The notes: generated from the sequence alone by a model not told the origin. Numbered from the stretch's first letter, positions 15,767-23,413 are shown. The stretch is DNA of 23,808 nucleotides from RGIG8767 sp964487395 (GCA_964487395.1 CAZAQH010000027.1:1-23808); one strand, 5' to 3'. Translations and numbers: made by a program.

Positions 15767-15899
15767 TTGTCCACTTTATCCACAAATTTGTAAGCTGTTT
15801 CACGCTTATGATTTGTGGATATTTTTGTCAAAAAGTGCTCCCAAAATCCCCAATTCAAAGCACTTTATATTTATATCCACATTATCCACATTATCCACA
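15767..15899. promoter_or_regulatory. Cluster of DnaA boxes upstream of dnaD-dnaI
   Basis: Six matches to TTATCCACA lie within 133 bp: TTGTCCACT (15767-15775, 7/9), TTATCCACA (15776-15784, perfect), ATATCCACA on the minus strand (15814-15822, 8/9), ATATCCACA (15873-15881, 8/9), and two perfect TTATCCACA (15882-15890, 15891-15899). The last three are tandem with no gap between them. They lie 70-200 bp before the dnaD promoter -10. DnaA control of helicase-loader synthesis, or DnaA titration, is inferred. Confidence 0.7.
15777..15826 (+). terminator. murC terminator-like hairpin built from DnaA boxes
   Basis: TATCCACAAAT (15777-15787) and ATTTGTGGATA (15811-15821) are perfect 11-bp inverted arms, with a second inner stem TAAGC (15791-15795) / GCTTA (15804-15808) and an 8-nt loop, followed by TTTTT. 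It can act as an intrinsic terminator for murC, though the stem is less GC-rich than usual. Both arms contain DnaA boxes. Confidence 0.6.
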
Positions 15900-15966
15900 T
15901 CTCCCTCAAATGCCCTATTTTCAAGGGTTTTGGCTATAGGAGCCTGTTCCCTTTTTGATTTTTCTA

Positions 15967-15975
15967 TGTTATAAT
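15967..15975 (+). promoter_or_regulatory. Extended -10 promoter of the dnaD-dnaI-prs unit
   Basis: TGTTATAAT is a perfect extended -10 (TATAAT at 15970-15975). The -35 position at 17-bp spacing is poor (TTCCCT, 15947-15952), consistent with dependence on the TGn element or on an activator. The start would fall about 35 nt before the dnaD ATG. Confidence 0.65.
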
Positions 15976-16015
15976 TTCGTTGCTTTGAAGAATAAATAGG
16001 AACAGGGTGGAACAC

Positions 16016-17149
16016 ATGAGTGAACTGACTCTTTATAAAGACACGGAAGACGGGAATACTGTCATTTCGAATTGTTTTATTGACGAATATTTGGCTGACG
16101 CTAACGATGCTCAGATTAAGGTATATCTTTATCTGACACGTATGATGAATGCGAATCGTGCTACCAGTATTACAGATATAGCCGATAAATTTAATCATAC
16201 AGAAAAAGACGTATGTCGTTCTCTCCATTATTGGGAGCAGAAGGGCTTACTTTCGCTTGATTATGATCAATATGGGAATATTAACGGAATTCGTCTGTTT
16301 TCTCCCAAGTCCATAAAGAGCCACAATAATAAGATGCTTAATAATTCACCTTCGTTCACGCCATTTGTTACGCTTATGCCAAGTGTAATGAATGCAACCA
16401 ATACTCCTGCCATGCAGAAGGTATCTGCTGTCTCTACGGCGATTCCTGCCCCATCCATGAATGATAGTGCTACTGTTATTGAAAAGCCCTCTTATTCTTT
16501 AGATGACTTAAAAGCTTTCAAGAGCAGAGAAGATACCGCTCAGATTTTATTTATTGCAGAACAGTATCTCAAGAAGACCTTAAGTGCCAATGACATCCGT
16601 TCTATTCTCTTTATTACGGATTATCTGCATTTTTCTGAGGATTTAATTGATTATCTCTTACAGTACTGTGTACAACGAGATAAAAAAGATTTCAGATACA
16701 TAGAAAAAGTAGCTATTAACTGGGCCGAAGAAAATATTACCACCCCAAAAGAAGCAAAAAGATATTCTTCGAAATACGATAAATCTGTTTATACTATTAT
16801 GAATGCTCTTGGTAAATCAAGTGCACCTACACCAAAAGAGGTTGATTTCATCAAAAGATGGAATAACGAATTGGGATTTACACAGGATATTATATTAGAA
16901 GCCTGCGAACGAACCGTTCTTGCCACTGACAAGCATAGGTTTGAATATGCCGACAAAATATTAGATAGTTGGAATAAGGCTGGCGTACATCACAAAAAAG
17001 ACATTGAAGAAGCTGATCTGCAATATAAAAAGAATATGCACTCTAAAAGTTATACCAATAATAAAGCAGCAAATACCATGTTTCATCAATTCCAGCAAAA
17101 TGATTATGATTTCGATGCATTAGAGCAGAAATTATTAAATCGAAAATAA
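16016..17149 (+). CDS. DnaD-domain primosome protein (DnaD/DnaB-like)
   Basis: Helicase-loading primosome component acting with DnaA and the neighbouring DnaI-like ATPase. 377 residues from the ATG at 16016 (AGGGTGG five bases upstream); an in-frame GTG at 16007 overlaps that ribosome site and is rejected. The N-terminal winged-helix region spans about 20-95 (SITDIADKFNHTEKDV, HYWEQKGLL), then a low-complexity Ser/Pro/Met/Thr linker (about 105-160). Two DnaD (DDBH2) modules follow: about 165-245 with YIEKVAINW (228-236) and about 255-325 with YADKILDSW (311-319), the conserved YxxxIxxxW. The tail QNDYDFDALEQKLL is also typical. It is not possible to say whether it corresponds to Bacillus DnaB or DnaD. 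Overlaps no gene; followed by dnaI at 10 bp. Confidence 0.92.
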   Translation: MSELTLYKDTEDGNTVISNCFIDEYLADANDAQIKVYLYLTRMMNANRATSITDIADKFNHTEKDVCRSLHYWEQKGLLSLDYDQYGNINGIRLFSPKSIKSHNNKMLNNSPSFTPFVTLMPSVMNATNTPAMQKVSAVSTAIPAPSMNDSATVIEKPSYSLDDLKAFKSREDTAQILFIAEQYLKKTLSANDIRSILFITDYLHFSEDLIDYLLQYCVQRDKKDFRYIEKVAINWAEENITTPKEAKRYSSKYDKSVYTIMNALGKSSAPTPKEVDFIKRWNNELGFTQDIILEACERTVLATDKHRFEYADKILDSWNKAGVHHKKDIEEADLQYKKNMHSKSYTNNKAANTMFHQFQQNDYDFDALEQKLLNRK

Positions 17150-17159
17150 GGAGTAAAGT

Positions 17160-18110
17160 GTGTCATTATCAAATTTACAATACGAAATGATTCAAAAAAA
17201 ATACGCTGACAGACAAAGACATAACCGTTTGCAACTTGAAGAGCATATAGCATATGTCAATGAACATGTAGATGGATATCGTGAGTTAAACGATGCTATT
17301 TCTTCTTTGTGTATAGCAAAAGCCAAACATCTATTAGATGGAGACGATTCTGCACTGGAGGAATTAAAGTTAACCATTCATGATTTAAAGCTTCAAAAAG
17401 ATGCCTTATTAAAATCTGCCTCCATTCCGGATGATTATCTGACTTTGTCATATGATTGTCCTGATTGTAAAGACAGCGGTTATATTGAAGGCAAAAAATG
17501 TCATTGTTTTAAGCAGGAAATGATGACTATTTTATATGATCAGTCAAATATTCGTGAATTTCTAATTACACAGGATTTTAAAAAGGTGTCTTCCGAATAT
17601 TATCACGGTGTTGATCTTGTTCATTTCGAAGATACTTTGGAAAAATCAAAGAATTTTGTAAAAAACTTCGATAATGACTACCAAAATATAATTTTTTATG
17701 GTACAGTGGGTACCGGTAAATCTTTTTTATCAGGATGCATTGCAAAATCACTGATTGAAACAGGTCATTCCGTGATTTATTTTAGTGCCACTGCACTTAT
17801 TGATACTTTTTCAAAATATTCTTTTGACTATAAGAACAAAGAAGAATACAATGAATTCTGCAATGATGTTTATGGATGTGATTTACTGATTATAGACGAT
17901 CTGGGAACAGAACTTGTCAATGATTTTACCATTACACGGTTTTTTAATTGCCTCAACGAACGATTTTTAAGAAAAAAGCCAATTGTTATTTCTACTAATC
18001 TTTCACTTGAAGAACTACGAGGACGTTATTCAGACCGTATTTTTTCGCGTTTGACAAGTAATTTCACATTTTGTAATCTTACTGGTCCAGATATCAGAAT
18101 GATAGTATAA
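17160..18110 (+). CDS. DnaI/DnaC-type helicase-loader ATPase
   Basis: AAA+ ATPase that loads replicative helicase. 316 residues, starting with GTG at 17160 (AAGGAG six bases upstream). The N-terminal half is helical, then a zinc-type knuckle YDCPDCKDSGYIEGKKCHC with Cys100, 103, 114 and 116. The ATPase has Walker A GTVGTGKS (181-188), Walker B LLIIDDLG (242-249), sensor 1 ISTN (277-280) and the arginine-finger region RYSDRIFSRL (289-298). It ends shortly after sensor 2. The position directly after the DnaD protein supports the role in helicase loading. Similar proteins occur in phages as DnaC-like loaders, but the neighbours here are chromosomal. Confidence 0.93.
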   Translation: MSLSNLQYEMIQKKYADRQRHNRLQLEEHIAYVNEHVDGYRELNDAISSLCIAKAKHLLDGDDSALEELKLTIHDLKLQKDALLKSASIPDDYLTLSYDCPDCKDSGYIEGKKCHCFKQEMMTILYDQSNIREFLITQDFKKVSSEYYHGVDLVHFEDTLEKSKNFVKNFDNDYQNIIFYGTVGTGKSFLSGCIAKSLIETGHSVIYFSATALIDTFSKYSFDYKNKEEYNEFCNDVYGCDLLIIDDLGTELVNDFTITRFFNCLNERFLRKKPIVISTNLSLEELRGRYSDRIFSRLTSNFTFCNLTGPDIRMIV

Positions 18111-18141
18111 GGTCTTATTATAGAAAGAGAGGACGTCTTTC

Positions 18142-19329
18142 ATGGTAAAGCGTGAAGAGAAAAGAAATCTTGAAACTATTCCGGTTGGTTCACTTGGAAT
18201 TATCCCATTAACCGGATGTTTTTCACTTGGTGAGAAGGTAGATTCTTATTTAGTGAAATGGAGAACAGAACGGGAAAACGAGCATAAGAACAGCTTGGCT
18301 TTTTCCGGTTATCAGCGTAAATCTTATATCTTGTCTTCTAAGGTTCCTCGTTTTGGAACAGGTGAAGGAAAAGGTGTTATTCAGGAATCTGTTCGTGGTA
18401 CAGATTTATATATTATGGTAGATGTATGTAACTACAGTCTTACCTACACTCTTGGTGGTAATGTTAATCATATGTCACCTGATGATCATTATCAGGACTT
18501 AAAACGTATTATTGCTGCAGTAGGTGGAAAAGCCAGAAGAATTACTGTAATCATGCCTTTCCTTTATGAAAGCAGACAGCATAAACGTACTGCCAGAGAA
18601 TCCCTTGACTGTGCAATTGCACTTCAGGAGTTAATTCGTATGGGTGTTGATAATATTATTACTTTTGATGCTCATGATCCACGTGTACAGAATGCTATTC
18701 CACTTCATGGTTTCGAGACCATTCAGCCTGCTTACCAGTTCATTAAAGGACTTCTCAAAAATGTAAAAGACTTACAGTTAGATGCTTCTCATATGATGGT
18801 TATCAGCCCTGATGAAGGTGGTATGAGCCGTGCAATCTATATCGCCAATGTATTGGGCTTAGATATGGGTATGTTCTACAAACGACGTGATTATACAACT
18901 ATAGTAAATGGACGTAATCCTATTATTGCTCACGAATTCCTTGGTACAAGCGTTGAGGGAAAAGATGTAATCATCATTGATGATATGATTTCATCCGGTG
19001 AGAGTATGATAGAAGTTGCTGCAGAATTAAAGAAAAGAAAAGCCAATCGTATTTTTGTATTTTCAACCTTTGGTCTATTTACAAATGGTCTTGAAAGATT
19101 TGATAAAGCAGCCGCAGATGGTATAATTGAAAAAGTATTAACAACTAATCTGATTTATCAGACTCCTGAATTATTACAAAGAGACTGGTATATCAACTGC
19201 GATATGAGTAAATATATCGCATATTTGATTGATACCCTTAATCACGACTCTTCTATCAGCGATTTACTCGTTCCAAATGAACGTATTCAGAATATTGTTA
19301 CCAGATATAAAAATGGTGAATTAGAATAA
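18142..19329 (+). CDS. prs: Ribose-phosphate pyrophosphokinase, long divergent form
   Basis: Forms PRPP from ribose-5-phosphate and ATP. 395 residues, about 75 more than canonical Prs; the extra sequence is at the N terminus (to about residue 85) and C terminus. Core motifs are MPFLYESRQHKR (138-149), TFDAHDPRVQNAIP (174-187) in place of the usual DLHAxQIQGFF, KRR (247-249) of the catalytic flexible loop, and the PRPP loop IIIDDMISSGESM (277-289). Ribosome site GAGAGGA lies 8 nt before the ATG. It follows dnaI by 31 bp in the same unit. The enzyme class is secure; whether it is the only Prs of the organism cannot be told. Confidence 0.9.
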   Translation: MVKREEKRNLETIPVGSLGIIPLTGCFSLGEKVDSYLVKWRTERENEHKNSLAFSGYQRKSYILSSKVPRFGTGEGKGVIQESVRGTDLYIMVDVCNYSLTYTLGGNVNHMSPDDHYQDLKRIIAAVGGKARRITVIMPFLYESRQHKRTARESLDCAIALQELIRMGVDNIITFDAHDPRVQNAIPLHGFETIQPAYQFIKGLLKNVKDLQLDASHMMVISPDEGGMSRAIYIANVLGLDMGMFYKRRDYTTIVNGRNPIIAHEFLGTSVEGKDVIIIDDMISSGESMIEVAAELKKRKANRIFVFSTFGLFTNGLERFDKAAADGIIEKVLTTNLIYQTPELLQRDWYINCDMSKYIAYLIDTLNHDSSISDLLVPNERIQNIVTRYKNGELE

Positions 19330-19340
19330 ATTAATAAACC

Positions 19341-19383
19341 CATGTGTTCGAGACCTTCCACATGTAAAACAAAACTAAAGGAG
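19341..19383 (+). promoter_or_regulatory. preQ1-I riboswitch (translational) of queT
   Basis: P1 stem CATGTG (19341-19346) / CACATG (19359-19364) closes the loop TTCGAGACCTTC, followed by the A-rich tail TAAAACAAAACTAAAGGAG (19365-19383). The loop CCTT (19354-19357) can pair with AAGG (19378-19381) of the Shine-Dalgarno site, giving the H-type pseudoknot of preQ1-I aptamers with the ribosome site inside it. The downstream gene is a queuosine-precursor transporter, as expected. It lies 12 bp after the prs stop, with no terminator or promoter between. Confidence 0.9.
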
Positions 19384-19392
19384 ATTATTAAA

Positions 19393-19875
19393 ATGAATAA
19401 GAATGTACGTTACATGACACAAGCTGCTATGATAGCAGCTCTTTACACTGTCTTAACCTTTATTGCTAATGCACTGGGACTGGCTAGCGGAGTAATTCAA
19501 ATTCGCTTTTCCGAAAGTTTGTGTATATTGCCTTACTTTACCCCCGCGGCCATCCCCGGACTTTTTTTAGGATGTCTGATTAGCAATATATTGACAGGAT
19601 GTGCATTACCCGATGTTATTTTTGGCAGTATTGCTACTCTGATTGGTGGCTATACTACCTTTTTTTTGCGCAAGAAAAAATGGCTTGCACCGTTAGGACC
19701 GATTACAGCAAATGCAATCATTGTGCCATTTGTCCTTTTATATGCTTACGGTATCAAGCCATTATGGTTTTCTTTTCTGACTGTTACAGCCGGTGAGATT
19801 ATTTCCTGCGCGGTTATCGGCATGCCTTTATTATTTACTTTAGAACATTACCGACATATTCTCTTTAAAAACTAA
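19393..19875 (+). CDS. queT: QueT-family queuosine precursor (preQ1/preQ0) transporter
   Basis: Substrate-binding membrane component (ECF S-component type, QueT family) for uptake of a queuosine precursor. 160 residues from the ATG at 19393, nine bases after AAGGAG; the earlier in-frame ATG at 19342 lies inside the riboswitch stem and is not used. Typical sequence: MTQAAMIAALYTVLTF at the N terminus, QIRFSESLCILPYFTPAAIPGLFLG-like stretch (positions about 40-63), NILTGCALPDVIFGS, LGPITANAIIVPF. About five to six membrane helices. Its stop codon overlaps the stop of the convergent gene at 19872. Confidence 0.93.
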   Translation: MNKNVRYMTQAAMIAALYTVLTFIANALGLASGVIQIRFSESLCILPYFTPAAIPGLFLGCLISNILTGCALPDVIFGSIATLIGGYTTFFLRKKKWLAPLGPITANAIIVPFVLLYAYGIKPLWFSFLTVTAGEIISCAVIGMPLLFTLEHYRHILFKN

Positions 19876-22430
19876 TCATTTTCCAGGTTTTCTTTGATAA
19901 TATAGGTAATAAACCGATTGCCATTTTCTTCAAAGAAAGTCCTGGAATCATTCATACCCTTTTTATAAATAGTTCCGGTTTCCGGATCCATTAAAACGGT
20001 ATTCTGTTCATTAAATCCAATAATAAGTACAGCTTTTCCATCATTCAGATATGCCAGTACTGGTATATCTTTGTTAACATAATATAGAATCGTATCTACA
20101 CTACAACCTGTTAAATTTAATATATCTGCATTTCTGATATTATCTTCTAAAATCTGATGAACACTTTCATTTCGCTCCAACATATATTCTGTATTTCTTG
20201 ATATTCCCTGATATTTCAAGATTGTATCCAAGCAAACCGCAAGTGAGTTCTTTTCTTCTGTTACAGATTCTTCTTTAATTGCCATAATCTGATTACGCGT
20301 GCTTAGTTCTCCTCGTCTGTAAATCTCATTGCCCCAGTTATCCACTACCGTACCCATATTATCATATGCAAATTTTACCGCAGCAGCTGGATTAACGTAT
20401 ATTTTCTGAATATTGCCCTGTGCATAAACAAAGAAGCGCTCTGATTTCTCTTCCTGCTTTAATTCCACATTTCTTCCACCTTCATATAAAACTTCTTTTG
20501 GTGTTAAGAATTTCAGCGTTTTGGTATCTACTTCTTTTTTTAATTCAATCTGGAAAATTGTCTCATACAAATTGGTTACGGCTGTAACAATGTGATTGCT
20601 TCCTGTCTCCGTCATAACGTTGTTGGTTATCTGATCATCTTCAATCTCTGTAAAATTCTCATCCTCTTCACCTTTTTTAATTCTAGTAAGCGTAATCTGA
20701 TTGGCTTCTATTGTCCCACCTGTCACGTATATGTTTTCCATCTGATAGTCTTTTAAGACTTCTCCTGATTCCGATTGAATCACGACTCTCTTCATCGGGA
20801 AAATAGTATCTCCCAAACGATTCCTTATAAGATCACTTTCATTGGCAATCCCATATATTAAATCCTCATTCATAAATCCTATTGGTTTAATATACTCTGA
20901 ATTTTTGCTTTCTATTTTGGTAGTTTCTTCCGAATTTAAATTCATTAAAACAAGCGAACGGCTGACATTTGGGTCGTTTTCTTCCTGCCATACTACCATC
21001 TTATTTGTATTGGAAACATAAAAAGTCTCTTCATTTAAACCGGCAACAATTCTCTTATAAGTCTGATTGGAAATGTCTACCCGGTATATGTCCCCATCCA
21101 TAAATACATAAAAATCACCACTCATATTTACATAAGCCAGTTTTTCAATATCGGCATTTAGAATTTGGGGAGATTTATCATAGGAAAGAAATATCTGTTC
21201 CTCAATCATATTTAAAACACTGTTATAATAACATATTTCCACGCCCACTTCGCCTTCATGCGTGCCTCTGTTCATATATCCGTAAATCATAAATAACACG
21301 TTGCCATTTTCCTCTACATTTAAAATCTTTACATTTGATTGACCATAAATTGTTCTTTTATCATAGTCATCCTCAACAAAAAAAGCGAACAGTCTGGCTA
21401 GTTTATTCTCCGTAACATTGTAGCTGTATACTCTACCTTCATTTGCAAAGGCTAATATATTGCCACCATCACTTTCCATCATTTGGGAATCATTATTCTG
21501 AACACCAAGGACAATTTTGTTATTGGCAAAGGATTCCTTCCCCATAGTGAAAATCTCATTCATAGTACGGTCATATGCTAATAAATAAAAGCGTTCTGTT
21601 GTATAACGAATACGATAGAATTCTTTTATTTTATAATGGTTACTTACTTTTCCATCCACAATATTCACAATATAATCAAGGCAAATAGATGCTGTCTGGT
21701 TCCCAATTTCGCATATTGTGATGGAAGGTTCTCCTACTTCACGAACTCTCATATCTCCCCATGCAACCTGATTAAGACTGCTATGAATCGTTACCCTCTG
21801 GAAGGTGGTGTCATCCCCCTCTGAATTGGGTTCTAAATAAACAGACAATTCCTTCGCTGCATCCTTATTAAAGGTTTTATTATGGAAATCAAGCACATAC
21901 GCTATTTTTTCTGCTGTTTTGGCTTCTTCATTTTGAATAATGCGTGTGTAATAATATACATCATTGCCATCTGCACACTGTAAAATTAGAACAAAATTAT
22001 ATTCTGTATTTTCTTCAATTAAGTCCTTAATATTAACAGTTGCTTTGATCGTTTTATGGTCTTCTTCGTAATTAAATACCTGTGTATTTTCAATTAAACG
22101 CTCTCCATCTGAACTACGCACTTCAAAAGACACTGCAGATATATCCTGATCAAATTTTTCTACAGCAAAAGTCAACGCACGGTCTTCTCCAATTGGTGTA
22201 ATAGAATCTCGAATCGTACTTACATCCATTTTTCTGGTATAACCATGCATTTCATTGATTTTCTGTTCATTTATTATGACTTCGGCAAGCGGTAAGGTTG
22301 CTTCTTTCATCTCAACAGTCATATCCGTTGTTCCCTGATTAAGATAAATTGAGAAGAAAACCATTGCCACTATAAAAACAGCAGCAAATATTCCGTATCG
22401 AATCCAAATTTTTCTCATACTACTATCCAT
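19872..22430 (-). CDS. Membrane-anchored surface protein with degenerate C39-like peptidase domain
   Basis: 852 residues from the ATG at 22430 (AGGGG upstream). An N-terminal signal anchor (about 5-30: MRKIWIRYGIFAAVFIVAMV) is followed by an export-type region with Ig-like beta strands (about 100-180). A long central part has repeated beta-rich blocks that look like a propeller (e.g. GNILAFANEGRVYSYNV, MSGDFYVFMDGDIYRVD). The C-terminal ~125 residues resemble a C39/papain-like peptidase: NSLAVCLDTILKYQG keeps the Cys (733) and LMDPETG keeps the Asp (815), but DGKAVLIIGF has lysine where the family has the catalytic histidine (G-H). Probably non-proteolytic, perhaps binding. Function unknown. 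Likely transcribed after the 127-residue gene. Confidence 0.7.
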   Translation of the reverse strand: MDSSMRKIWIRYGIFAAVFIVAMVFFSIYLNQGTTDMTVEMKEATLPLAEVIINEQKINEMHGYTRKMDVSTIRDSITPIGEDRALTFAVEKFDQDISAVSFEVRSSDGERLIENTQVFNYEEDHKTIKATVNIKDLIEENTEYNFVLILQCADGNDVYYYTRIIQNEEAKTAEKIAYVLDFHNKTFNKDAAKELSVYLEPNSEGDDTTFQRVTIHSSLNQVAWGDMRVREVGEPSITICEIGNQTASICLDYIVNIVDGKVSNHYKIKEFYRIRYTTERFYLLAYDRTMNEIFTMGKESFANNKIVLGVQNNDSQMMESDGGNILAFANEGRVYSYNVTENKLARLFAFFVEDDYDKRTIYGQSNVKILNVEENGNVLFMIYGYMNRGTHEGEVGVEICYYNSVLNMIEEQIFLSYDKSPQILNADIEKLAYVNMSGDFYVFMDGDIYRVDISNQTYKRIVAGLNEETFYVSNTNKMVVWQEENDPNVSRSLVLMNLNSEETTKIESKNSEYIKPIGFMNEDLIYGIANESDLIRNRLGDTIFPMKRVVIQSESGEVLKDYQMENIYVTGGTIEANQITLTRIKKGEEDENFTEIEDDQITNNVMTETGSNHIVTAVTNLYETIFQIELKKEVDTKTLKFLTPKEVLYEGGRNVELKQEEKSERFFVYAQGNIQKIYVNPAAAVKFAYDNMGTVVDNWGNEIYRRGELSTRNQIMAIKEESVTEEKNSLAVCLDTILKYQGISRNTEYMLERNESVHQILEDNIRNADILNLTGCSVDTILYYVNKDIPVLAYLNDGKAVLIIGFNEQNTVLMDPETGTIYKKGMNDSRTFFEENGNRFITYIIKENLEND

Positions 22431-22533
22431 AAATATACCCCTGCATATTTCCAAAACACTAGATATCTTATATAGTTTAAATGTTTTTGAATGAAAGCTC
22501 AACTAAAATTTCTCTTAAGAATTAATTCGCAAT

Positions 22534-22917
22534 TCAAAATTTTAAATATCCTTTTTTTCGTTCATGTCTTCTTTTAAATATTTCATGATATAAAACGACC
22601 TTAATCAAATCCTGCGTCCACAATTCTTTTTCCCAAGACATAGGATTCCCCATTCTTTGTTCTTCTATTTTTATTTGATTTAATATGGTTGATACTATCT
22701 GAAACAATGCTATTCTATCCGGATATTCATCATATATTACACTTCCACTGTAATCAATTCGTTCAAGGTATGGTATTACATATCGCAGTATTTTTTTTGC
22801 TTCCTGTGGATACAATTCCTGCATATATTCCAAATCACGTATTATCTGGTCATTTTCTTCATAAAACATTGGATATGGGTATGTCATGTAAAATGGTAAA
22901 ATATTATTTGTTTCCAT
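22534..22917 (-). CDS. Conserved hypothetical protein, 127 residues
   Basis: No function recognised. The protein starts METNNILPFYMTYPYPMFYE and is rich in Tyr, Pro and charged residues, with no signal or membrane segment. Its middle (DLEYMQELYPQEAKKILRYV) and the block GSVIYDEYPDRIALFQIV look well ordered and helical; the tail is basic (FKRRHERKKGYLKF). I recall similar short proteins in Lachnospiraceae genomes, without a known role. GAGG stands five bases before the ATG. It lies 103 bp before the large C39-like gene on the same strand, and after the atp terminator, so it probably heads a two-gene unit. A TATAAT at about 22943-22948 may be its -10, but no -35 was found. Confidence 0.75.
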   Translation of the reverse strand: METNNILPFYMTYPYPMFYEENDQIIRDLEYMQELYPQEAKKILRYVIPYLERIDYSGSVIYDEYPDRIALFQIVSTILNQIKIEEQRMGNPMSWEKELWTQDLIKVVLYHEIFKRRHERKKGYLKF

Positions 22918-22959
22918 TCTAGCCTCAAAATATTCTTTGTCATATTATATTCATATAAC

Positions 22960-22991
22960 AAAAAAAGGCGCCACCTTTCGGTGACGCCTTT
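22960..22991 (-). terminator. Terminator of the ATP synthase operon
   Basis: AAAGGCGTCACC-GAAA-GGTGGCGCCTTT on the minus strand, with a GNRA-type loop and a seven-T tail, five bases after the atpC stop. Strong intrinsic terminator. Confidence 0.95.
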
Positions 22992-22995
22992 GTAA

Positions 22996-23403
22996 CTATC
23001 TTATTACACTGATACGTGCCATTGCTCTCTGCAATGCTGTTTCAGCCCGCATAAGATCTGTCTGCGGATTCTTGTCATGCAGTAATTTCTCTGCACGTTC
23101 TTTTGCTTCCTGGGCACGTTGTTCATCAATTTCATCAGGCCATTCGATGATTTCAGCTAAAATGGTAACACTGTCCTGCAAAATTTCAACAAATCCTGCA
23201 TGAAGTGCTGCCTTTTTCTGCCCTTCATCACTGCTAATCGTAAGAACTCCCGGCTTAATAATAACAGTCATCGGGATATGGTTCTTATAAACACCAATTT
23301 CGCCTTCTGTTGTATTGAATTCCACCATACTGGCTTCCCCTGTATAAAAGGTTCTATCCGGTGTAATGATTCTTAATGTAAAATTTTTATTTTCATCTGC
23401 CAT
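22996..23403 (-). CDS. atpC: ATP synthase epsilon subunit
   Basis: Central-stalk subunit of F1F0 ATP synthase on the inner face of the membrane; it couples rotation and inhibits ATP hydrolysis. 135 residues from the ATG at 23403 (MADENKNFTLRIITPDRTFY); the ATG at 23409 is only one base from GAGGT and less likely. The N-terminal beta-sandwich has GEIGVYKNHIPM and ALHAGFVEILQDSVTILAE. The C-terminal two-helix part (EQRAQEAKERAEKLL, ETALQRAMARISVI) is present. Last gene of the atp operon, after atpD, before a strong terminator. Confidence 0.97.
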   Translation of the reverse strand: MADENKNFTLRIITPDRTFYTGEASMVEFNTTEGEIGVYKNHIPMTVIIKPGVLTISSDEGQKKAALHAGFVEILQDSVTILAEIIEWPDEIDEQRAQEAKERAEKLLHDKNPQTDLMRAETALQRAMARISVIR

Positions 23404-23413
23404 ACTCATACCT

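Noticed and set aside
15873..15899. Tandem 9-bp repeats as a possible CRISPR or minisatellite
   Set aside because: Each unit is a DnaA box, there are no spacers, and the flank is the promoter region of a replication gene.
15767..15975. Chromosomal origin oriC
   Set aside because: The boxes suit it, but there is no dnaA, dnaN or rpmH nearby and no obvious AT-rich unwinding element next to the array. Kept as a regulatory cluster.
15806..16228. 140-codon minus-strand ORF over the DnaA boxes and the start of dnaD
   Set aside because: Reads through the boxes as a repetitive peptide (VDNVDNVD) and overlaps a secure gene; a chance frame.
19342..19392. N-terminal extension of QueT from the ATG at 19342
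   Set aside because: It would translate the preQ1 aptamer itself and has no ribosome site; the ATG at 19393 follows AAGGAG.
20338..20347. TTATCCACT match to a DnaA box within the C39-like gene
   Set aside because: A single imperfect match in coding sequence, expected by chance.
22431..22502. 24-residue N-terminal extension of the C39-like protein from a TTG
   Set aside because: No ribosome site, and it would place charged residues before a normal signal anchor; AGGGG precedes the ATG at 22430.
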